NCBI GenBank assembly: GCA_051453625.1
Contig: JBOZIK010000001.1
Span: forward strand, 275,343,006-275,384,571
DNA from: Welwitschia mirabilis
Lineage: Eukaryota; Gnetophyta; Gnetopsida; Welwitschiales
DNA length: 41,566 nt
Reading direction: 5' to 3'
A program made the translations under genes and the position numbers. Positions 33,850 to 41,566 of this stretch are shown one piece after another (position 1 is the stretch's first letter; every line of letters starts with the position of its first letter). Below the pieces are notes generated by a model. It was not told the origin of the DNA. It ran no database searches and worked only from the letters and a program-made list of their open reading frames with translations.

Positions 33850-36560
33850 TGTCCTCTTTTAAAGAAAATTTAATAAAGAAATGATCTTCTTCTTCAATAA
33901 TGCTTTGGGTACAAAGTTGACACATCTACTCCTTTGAGGAATTTAAAGCATCTACTCATTTCAATTCTTAAGTAATGAGATTCCATTCTTATGTTACTCA
34001 TCTAAGTCTATGGATGGAGGGGAATATTAAAACCTAAATAAATTGCCTATATAGATATGCCTCCTCTAATACTATTTAAATAAATTATTTCTTCCTATTT
34101 GTGTTTTCCCAAATCCTTTGAATTACTTTCTATTTTATAATTGCTCAAAGTTATTTTGCTCAAATTGAAATATTTGTTTGGGAATGCTATGTTTTTGAAA
34201 CCAAAACTTTTCATAATAAAACCAACCTTTTTCTTCAACCATGTAGAATACTTTTCTAGAAAATTTATTAATAGTGGAATTTAAAAGGTTAAGAACATAA
34301 GCTATAAACTAAAAAATAACCTTTACCTTTAAAGGCATTAATTTAGCTGCAAGAATCATAATATTATATTGCACTTGATGTTTTACCTTAAATTGTTTTA
34401 GTTAAAACTATTGTTAAACTTCCCCTATTTTCTTTTAGTGTTTATATGCTAATCAAAAACCCAAAACAATGGTAAGAGAAAGTTGTCTATGAATACGCCA
34501 ACATAAAATTGCCTTCCCTCTCCTTTTTTAACATCTGTTGTCTAAGGGAAGTACAACTTTCATAGCTCTAATAACCCTTTGAGTGATGCATTCATCCCAT
34601 ATATAATTACTAGAGCATTCTAGTCCTAAGTATTTATACCATGGAATAATTCTAAACTATTTATTTTTTCCCATCTATGATTATTAGAGCATTCTAGTCC
34701 TAAGTATTTATAGCATGAAACAATTTCAACCCGTTCATGTTTTTTATTTGAAAAGAAAAATTACAATCATGCATGCCACAAACCCTAACTTTGATCTTTT
34801 TAACATTAAACTTCATTCTAGACTACTAACATAATTTATCCAAAATATGTACCATACATTGTAAGCCTTAAATTATTTTAGAAATTAATGCAACATTATC
34901 CATAAAGAGTAAGAGGATAGTTTCCTACTTGTATAAAATGATTAAGGTAGACATTATGTATCCAAGCATCATTTATAAAGGTTTCAAAAAGTGTAAAGGA
35001 GAGGAAAACCTTTCTTAACACTAATAAAATTATGAAATGCCATGATTTTCTATAAAAGACTATCTTTGAACTATATAAATACCTCTTTATATAGTTTTTA
35101 ATTTATAGACAATACAGTTGTTAAAGTTCCAATATTTTATAATCATTGTTAAATCTTATTCCTAAGGATTGAATCATTTGCTTTGGAGAAACTCACAAAA
35201 TAAATAATATCTTTATATTTAGATCTATACCTTTATCAATAAGATGCTTCAAGATGGTAAGATGACCTACTATAGAATGATATCGTCAAAATCCTACTTG
35301 AGAAGTTACATAGAGTTTATTTTTCTTTTTACCATCTTTAAATCTTACTTTAAAAATAGTTTCTAGGAGTTTTCCTGAAACATTATTTATTAAAATCAAT
35401 CTATAATTTTTGAGATCTCAATTATTTCCCTTTTTAAATGATATAACATCCATGTTAATACACCATTCTTTTTCTAATCCAAATTATAATGCTTAATTGA
35501 GGTTTTTCTAAACTACTCCCAAATAAGAGATACACTCTAATTTAACATTTGTCTTGAATTTTTTTTCCAAACTGCTTTTCAAACAAGAGATCAACCCCAT
35601 TTTAATATTTTTTCCTAGGCCTTTAGAATTTACCGCTTTCCTTGAAGCTAGTCTTTGGATTCCTTAAGACATTTCCTCAAATGAAAAGGATAATTTGGTA
35701 TTAGGATTTTGGTGAAGTTCTATTTCATTATGGTCCTTAAATAAGTCTCAATAAAATGTTAATCATCTTAAAAAATAATAAGTATATTCTATGTTTTGTC
35801 TATATCAAAGGAACTTCCAAAAATTCCTTTCTTACTTTTTAAGAAGAAGTAATAATTTGTACCATCTTTTTTTGTCAAAATCTCTATCTTATTGTGGATT
35901 AGATTTATGTAGGATTTGATTTTTCCTCTTTTTTCCCCCCATTGGTAATACTTAAGGATCCATCATTGTTCTTAACATTCACCATCAAATCATTGTTTTT
36001 CCTCTAAACTCTATCCCTGAGATACATGTCTAGAAGTAGCTACTAAAATTTCTAAAGATTGGCTAAAAGATTCTATCTTTTCTAGACTTTAAGTTGTAAA
36101 TATTCTTTTAAATTTTTTTGTTATTCTACATAAAAAAATTATTTTCACTACTAAAAAGGATGAAACACATATTGAAATAATGAAATGAATAGGTTAATGG
36201 GAAGATTTGACTAAATTTTCACCTACTTCAACATTCTGAATACTTGAAAGACTCATTGGATTAGTGATTAAGAAATCAATAATAAAGCATTCTTAAGGGC
36301 CTATAAAAGTAGAAGTGCTAGAGTTTGAATTTTTTAATTTCATTCAAAACTAAAAGATTTAGTTCTTGTTCCATTTTCATTATTATTTTCCTTTATAATT
36401 TGGGACTTAGTCATGAGAGGATTATCTATTTAACATTCCTTTCATAAGTTGAAAATCATTGAGATTTCTAGTTAATAATTTGGACTGGGATACAAGAATT
36501 CCAACATTGAAACCCCCAAAAATAAAGATTTTTACTAATTGAGAGAAATTAGCTATATTT
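33850..36560 (-). mobile_element. Second type of LINE relic (endonuclease and RT, minus strand)
   Basis: Minus-strand translation in shifting frames gives a LINE that differs from copies A and B. At about 36300-36190 the endonuclease end reads FIIDFLITNPMSLSSIQNVE, then VGENLVKSSH, where the usual motif is SDH. At 35480-34870 RT pieces include NGVLTWMLYHLKREIIEISK, then VILP.S.ILLIKV, a run giving GVKQGCPLSP in live copies, and FMDNVALI (34895-34903 for MDN) in place of the FADD box. At 34745-34590 the RT tail reads KYLGLECSNNHRWEKI and, again, KYLGLECS, followed by DECITQRVIRAMKVVLPLRQ. This pattern (KYLG, then a Trp, then AMK.L) resembles a LINE group with VDF.KAFD-type RT found in plants. 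Both ends are undefined and it is non-functional. Confidence 0.7.
34596..34743. repeat. Two-copy tandem duplication in the LINE RT tail, period 74
   Basis: CCCATATATAATTACTAGAG at 34596 recurs as CCCATCTATGATTATTAGAG at 34670. AGCATTCTAGTCCTAAGTAT and the following TTATA are shared exactly. The unit covers the KYLGLECS coding run, and 74 is not a multiple of three, so the duplication breaks the frame. Confidence 0.85.
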
Positions 36561-39090
36561 GTACTTAGGTATTGAAATGCATAGTTTCATGAAAGGCATT
36601 ATTTATCGTATAGAATTTCTTTTGTTGAAATAAAAAAATAGAGATTTGAATATAATTAAATTTTTATTATATGATTTTAAGCCAAACATGTTGATTATTC
36701 TGATCTACCTTTTAATTTGAATTAAGTTATCCAAGATGTTATGGATTAAAATAGAAAAACCTCTAGATAATCTACATTGCCTTTTTATTTTTATTTGTTT
36801 TAATAATTAGGAAGAGAAGTAACATTAGAATCAAAAGGAAATAAATGTAAAGATTATTGATTCTCCAAAATCAGTGCAATACCAAAAATATGAAACCTAT
36901 AAAATAAAGAAATGCTATAGAGACTCTGAACTTTATATGCTGTGAAGCCATCAATTTTTAAAAATCTACAATTTGAATGTGTTATGAATGTGTATGACTA
37001 TGTACTAGTGGATGTTATAATTTATAAAATGAAGTACTTATGAGAATATTTATTTCTATAAGGCCATTAAAACCACTCAATCCATTGGTGATATTATTAT
37101 ANNNNNNNNNNNNNNNNNNNNNNNNNNNNNNNNNNNNNNNNNNNNNNNNNNNNNNNNNNNNNNNNNNNNNNNNNNNNNNNNNNNNNNNNNNNNNNNNNNN
37201 NNNNNNNNNNNNNNNNNNNNNNNNNNNNNNNNNNNNNNNNNNNNNNNNNNNNNNNNNNNNNNNNNNNNNNNNNNNNNNNNNNNNNNNNNNNNNNNNNNNN
37301 NNNNNNNNNNNNNNNNNNNNNNNNNNNNNNNNNNNNNNNNNNNNNNNNNNNNNNNNNNNNNNNNNNNNNNNNNNNNNNNNNNNNNNNNNNNNNNNNNNNN
37401 NNNNNNNNNNNNNNNNNNNNNNNNNNNNNNNNNNNNNNNNNNNNNNNNNNNNNNNNNNNNNNNNNNNNNNNNNNNNNNNNNNNNNNNNNNNNNNNNNNNN
37501 NNNNNNNNNNNNNNNNNNNNNNNNNNNNNNNNNNNNNNNNNNNNNNTTCTAATTAGTTATTGATTATTTTAATTATCTTTACTTATTTTAACTTATAAAT
37601 TAAAGACATTCACGTGTTTAATTCTACTTTATATTTAAACAATATAATATTAGAGCATAACTAAGAAAAATAAGTCATCAAAGTAAAAAATTAATAATGT
37701 AATAATGGAGGAGGAAAGATCATACTATATTAGATCTCATGTGTGTTGGAGAGCTTATGAATATTCAGGTTAATAGAGAAAAGTTAGAAATTTAGGAGAA
37801 AAGGCCTATATTGCTTGGATAATTTGTTAATACTTAAGAAGATAGAAACTTAGATTAGATGATTTATAGGGATGCCACATATCCCTTNNNNNNNNNNNNN
37901 NNNNNNNNNNNNNNNNNNNNNNNNNNNNNNNNNNNNNNNNNNNNNNNNNNNNNNNNNNNNNNNNNNNNNNNNNNNNNNNNNNNNNNNNNNNNNNNNNNNN
38001 NNNNNNNNNNNNNNNNNNNNNNNNNNNNNNNNNNNNNNNNNNNNNNNNNNNNNNNNNNNNNNNNNNNNNNNNNNNNNNNNNNNNNNNNNNNNNNNNNNNN
38101 NNNNNNNNNNNNNNNNNNNNNNNNNNNNNNNNNNNNNNNNNNNNNNNNNNNNNNNNNNNNNNNNNNNNNNNNNNNNNNNNNNNNNNNNNNNNNNNNNNNN
38201 NNNNNNNNNNNNNNNNNNNNNNNNNNNNNNNNNNNNNNNNNNNNNNNNNNNNNNNNNNNNNNNNNNNNNNNNNNNNNNNNNNNNNNNNNNNNNNNNNNNN
38301 NNNNNNNNNNNNNNNNNNNNNNNNNNNNNNNNNNNNNNNNNNNNNNNNNNNNNNNNNNNNNNNNNNNNNNNNNNNNNNNNNNNNNNNNNNNNNNNNNNNN
38401 NNNNNNNNNNNNNNNNNNNNNNNNNNNNNNNNNNNNNNNNNNNNNNNNNNNNNNNNNNNNNNNNNNNNNNNNNNNNNNNNNNNNNNNNNNNNNNNNNNNN
38501 NNNNNNNNNNNNNNNNNNNNNNNNNNNNNNNNNNNNNNNNNNNNNNNNNNNNNNNNNNNNNNNNNNNNNNNNNNNNNNNNNNNNNNNNNNNNNNNNNNNN
38601 NNNNNNNNNNNNNNNNNNNNNNNNNNNNNNNNNNNNNNNNNATGATGATTTAGCTAGTTTAATCAAGAGTTAAGAGATAGTGCAACTTGCTTAAAGTAAG
38701 TTAAATATAAATAGTTACCAATTATAATATATGGTTAACATTCTATTAATCAAAATTAAAATCAAATGGAATAAATTAAGAACTAGGATGTTTCATTTAA
38801 AATAATAAAGGATAAGAAAAGAAAGTATGTAAAGAGGGAAAGAAAAGGTTATTTTTATGTGAAGGAATTCAAAAAATTAGAATATAATGGTGAATTAGAG
38901 GGGGTTACTGAACCTCCAAAAAAGGTTTTTTGGAAAAAATAATTTTACAACACCAAAAGGAAAAAAAGTAGTTAATAACTCAAAATGTATAATAGCCAGC
39001 ATCTAAACTAGAGTAACATAGAAGAAAAAGCACTATGAAAGAAGAAAAGATAGAGTAATGCAGAACTTTTCCAATTGTAATGTCTTGTTT
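36561..39090. other. AT-rich stretch with two large gaps, no gene recognised
   Basis: Gaps at 37102-37546 (445 N) and 37888-38641 (754 N) hide about half of 37100-38640. Sequenced parts show no domain. The long open frames in this area are runs of N and are not genes. Confidence 0.45.
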
Positions 39091-39094
39091 TTTG

Positions 39095-39240
39095 TTTTGA
39101 GAGAAGGTTATTTTTTATTAGCGCAAAGAACATTGTATAATACAAACATAGATTTCAAGCTAAAAATACAAAAGAAATAAAAATTACAGTGGGAGAAAAC
39201 CCTCCTGCCGAGGTAACAGCCTACTACAACATATACTATT
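39095..39240 (-). mobile_element. Possible LINE 3' end (minus strand)
   Basis: Minus strand: a GC-richer run (TACCTCGGCAGGAGGG) is followed by T-rich coding-like sequence (TTTTTATTTCTTTTGTATTT), then TTGTATTATACAATG and AATAAAAAATAACC. Plant LINE C-termini commonly have this TTTTTGTATTT ... TATAAT ... AATAAAA layout. No RT domain sits next to it, so it would be a 5'-truncated copy. Confidence 0.35.
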
Positions 39241-39808
39241 TAACATTATTCAATGTAGTATAATGAGCCAGATTTAAAGCTAAGTTTATACTTAGCTATT
39301 GTTCTTCCTTAGGGATAACATGGGTTTAGGTTTAGAATTGCACTAACTTAAACTTAATACAAGTTGCAAGTTTTAAGGAAAAAAGAAGGAAAAGAAGTAA
39401 TTTTTATAGTTGAGTTGAACTTGGTCTTGAGAAAGGAGGGAAGTAAAATAGCTCCAAGATATTGTTGAGTCATTCCTAAGTAGTCTTTCACTCCAATGTT
39501 GTCCAATCGCCTTCTTGCAAAATACTTAAAACCATCAAGTGCTTTTGGCTTAAGTCATGGGGCATAATCTTATCCGCCATATGAGAAATGATGAATTCAA
39601 TTAACACTTCAGTCTTAAAACAACAATAGAAAGTAAGGACTCTAAATACTTAAAATATATGAAGCTAAAAGTCTTAGATTAAGTGATTAAAAGGAATTTA
39701 CTCAATTGAAATGAATTTAATGGTTGAAGTAGTTAGCTATGCATTCCAATTATAATTTTACTCATGAATTGAAATCAAAAGGCAAAAAGGAAAAAAAAAA
39801 AAACTTGA
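39241..39808. other. Spacer between the possible LINE end and the copia LTR
   Basis: AT-rich with an A-rich run at 39786-39803 beside the LTR edge. No gene or domain seen. Confidence 0.45.
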
Positions 39809-40607
39809 TGTATTGAAAAAAGGAATAACTTTACAACAAAGGAAGAATGAAGCAGGAGGAGCTCCTCAACAATCCTCGAAGACTAGCTTACTTTCCCAAA
39901 TAGTTGCTTAGAAAGCTATCGCAAGTTAATGATCAAAGGTTCTACAATTCTCCAAGTTAAAGATGATATAATGGAGGGTTTAGGACCCTTTTATAGGTAG
40001 AATGGAGAAGAGGGGTGATTACGAGCCCTTGGCTTGTAGTGTTAGATGGATGATTACAAACAACGATATTAGGTAGGATGATTTTTTCTCTTTTCCAGTT
40101 GGTAAAGATGCTTATGACGATGTCAACACTTGGCTCCAGAGTGATACAACTGCTGCTAATCACTGACTATGCCATATGTCTTCACTGGCATCCTGTTCAG
40201 CCCTACGAAATGTCACTCTCTAAGTCCTCATTATCATCACCACATGTCATTAAGAATGTAATTATTTTTAATGTAAAATTTGATCAAGCTCATAACCATA
40301 TCCTATCCAATTTTTCATGACATGTCAGGATCATGAGTTTGGAGGTAGTTTGCGCATATAGGCTGGTGGCATCGATAGTCTTGACTAGCAGAGATAGTGT
40401 TTTAAGCTGTTTGATGATTATATTAAGGCATGTCCTCGAATTGAGCATAATTTACCTGGAAATGTCATGGGAAATAGTTAAGTTTATAATTAAAATGAAA
40501 ATCAATAGAAGATATGTTTTTATGATGAAATTGATTATATTAATGACTTCTATTAAGGTTCATTAGTCATTTAACTTGATCGTAATGTCAAATTTTACAT
40601 GTTAACA
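39809..40607 (-). mobile_element. Ty1/copia 3' LTR, about 799 bp, well bounded
   Basis: Minus strand starts TGTTAACATGTAAAATTT at 40607 and ends CAATACA at 39809, with TG...CA ends. A polypurine-like AGGGAGTA lies immediately before the start (40608-40615), which identifies it as a 3' LTR. A TATA box TATAAAAGG lies at 39995-39987, followed by a U5-like stretch with GTTGTAAAGTTATTCC near the end. Its U3 contains ACATGTGG/ACATGTC words at about 40240, 40320 and others. It belongs to the same family as 556-1124. Confidence 0.75.
39987..39995 (-). promoter_or_regulatory. LTR TATA box
   Basis: TATAAAAGG on the minus strand, about 610 bases into the LTR, in the expected place near the U3/R border. 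Confidence 0.55.
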
Positions 40608-40665
40608 TACTCCCTAAGCAATCTTTTGCTAGTGCCTTAGCAAAAATATGATAATGAAATGGTTA
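40608..40665 (-). pseudogene. Copia pol C-terminus and polypurine tract (fragment)
   Basis: Minus strand reads IFAKALAKDCLGSM, matching the C-terminal run of copia RNase H (ADIFTKALAKD-type), then the purine run AGGGAGTA directly before the LTR start. The rest of the element to the right is replaced by a plus-strand LINE. Confidence 0.65.
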
Positions 40666-40749
40666 AACATGGAAAAATTATTGAAGTCAAATGTACTCAA
40701 GTGTGGAAAAGATGTAACTTTGAAAATTTTATGATCAATTTTAGAATAA

Positions 40750-41566
40750 AAAAAACCCTAGTTTCTTGGCACACAATGGTAAAACGAAAGACAAGAAGAG
40801 GATTGGAACTAACAGATTCCATTCTAATAAATAAGGCATTAGTTCTCACCCAGCTCTAAGACTTAGCTCTAAAAAAAGACACTTTATGGGTTAAATGGTG
40901 CCATGAATTTTACTTCAAAGAAACAAACATCTAGTAGTTCCAACTAAAGCCCAATACTTCCTAGATGATAAAAAAAATATTGAAGCTTAGATCCCTTGTA
41001 GGAGGCTATGTGCAGTTTTAAGCGTCGGCAGTGAATTGGATAGAAGCAGGTAAGCCTTTCTCAACTTCTGCCTCATATGCACATCTAGTTAGACACCTCC
41101 CAAAGGTAGAATGGGCCTCATTGGTCTGAAATTAGTTTTTAGTCCTAAAATATTCCTTTTTGGTATGGCTAGCATGCCATAATAGATTGTTTACAAAAGA
41201 CAGAATCTTCAAACTTGAAGATTAACTCGAGTTGTGTTCTATGTGGGTTGGCAGTGGAATCAAGAGATCATCTTTTCTCAAATACACTCCTTGTTCCCTT
41301 CTCCTCTGGGATGCTTTAAGCCTAATAAATCTTCACCCCCCAGCTTCTTCTTGGATTGATCTGCTCTCATGGTTTAAAGGCAGATGTAGATCAAAATCAG
41401 CCTAGCATAGCATTCCCAAATTCATTTTTTCAGCCTGCATATACCATGTTTGGCAAGGAAGAAATGACAAAATTTTCAGAAAGCAAGATTTTGAAATCTC
41501 TCATGTTATTAAAGAAATCAAATTCCATCTTATCTGTAAACTATCATCTATTCAACAAACTAAAAA
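40750..41566 (+). mobile_element. LINE C-terminal region (plus strand), continues beyond the window
   Basis: Translation in broken frames gives the end of LINE ORF2: LVSWHTMVKRKTRRGLELTD at about 40755-40815 (normally the KEGGLG block), then SILINKALV and DTLWVKWCHEFYFKETNI at about 40885-40930, PFSTSASYAHLVRHLPKVEW at about 41055-41115, LVWLACHNRLFTKDRIFKLE at about 41160-41220, and a zinc-finger-like run CVLCGLAVESRDHLF at 41233-41277. The last Cys of the zf-RVT pattern (HLFFEC) is lost. SACIYHVWQGRNDKIFRKQD at about 41430-41490 is the usual final helix. Decayed but the least damaged LINE in the window. The 3' end lies outside. Confidence 0.85.

Noticed and set aside
40078-40566. Two plus-strand open frames of 77-80 residues
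   Set aside because: They lie inside the minus-strand copia LTR and show no domain.
1-41566. CRISPR arrays, bacterial operons, tRNA genes
   Set aside because: No regularly spaced repeats, no Shine-Dalgarno-led gene clusters and no cloverleaf that I could recognise by eye; the context is clearly plant nuclear. A tRNA scan could still find something missed.

Overview
This window looks like nuclear DNA from a seed plant with a large, repeat-rich genome. The reasons are one plant-type BSD-domain gene, plant-lineage LTR retrotransposons (Ty3/gypsy and Ty1/copia), L1-like LINE relics, a decayed plastid 23S rRNA fragment, and very AT-rich spacer. The low gene density and the deep decay of the repeats (many in-frame stops, mostly transition-type changes) would suit a gymnosperm, but that is inference. 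Nothing points to bacteria, CRISPR or an operon.

Layout. 1-1124 ends in a minus-strand copia LTR relic. 3207-3400 (-) resembles a first coding exon with a plastid-targeting-like N-terminus and a clean splice donor; no further exon was found. 7270-13663 (+) is a block of three retroelement relics laid end to end: a chromovirus-like gypsy (gag, protease, RT), a second gypsy of the Athila/Tat type (gag with zinc knuckle, protease, RT), and the 3' half of a copia element (RT, RNase H, LTR). The second gypsy RT ends just after the first catalytic-aspartate motif, and copia RT takes over about 40 bp later.

14601-16110 (+) is the only convincing protein gene. It encodes a BSD-domain protein, but the frame shifts by one base near 15890, leaving the conserved C-terminus in another frame. 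17945-22094 and 24890-29313 (both -) are two diverged copies of one LINE. 30581-30702 (-) is a plastid 23S rRNA relic. 33850-36560 (-) is a LINE of a different kind. 39809-40607 (-) is a well-bounded copia LTR of the same family as the one at the left end, with a polypurine tract beside it. 40750-41566 (+) is the C-terminal part of a fourth LINE, running off the window.

The sequence has nine N runs. All five 100-N runs are flanked by the same sequence on both sides, so they look like unmerged overlapping contig ends. The larger runs are 679, 444, 445 and 754 bases. Apart from the BSD gene and possibly the exon at 3207-3400, everything recognised is transposon or organelle debris. I did not find a convincing undescribed functional system. 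The best leads are the BSD frameshift, the gypsy-to-copia RT junction, and the LINE copies whose gap sizes disagree.
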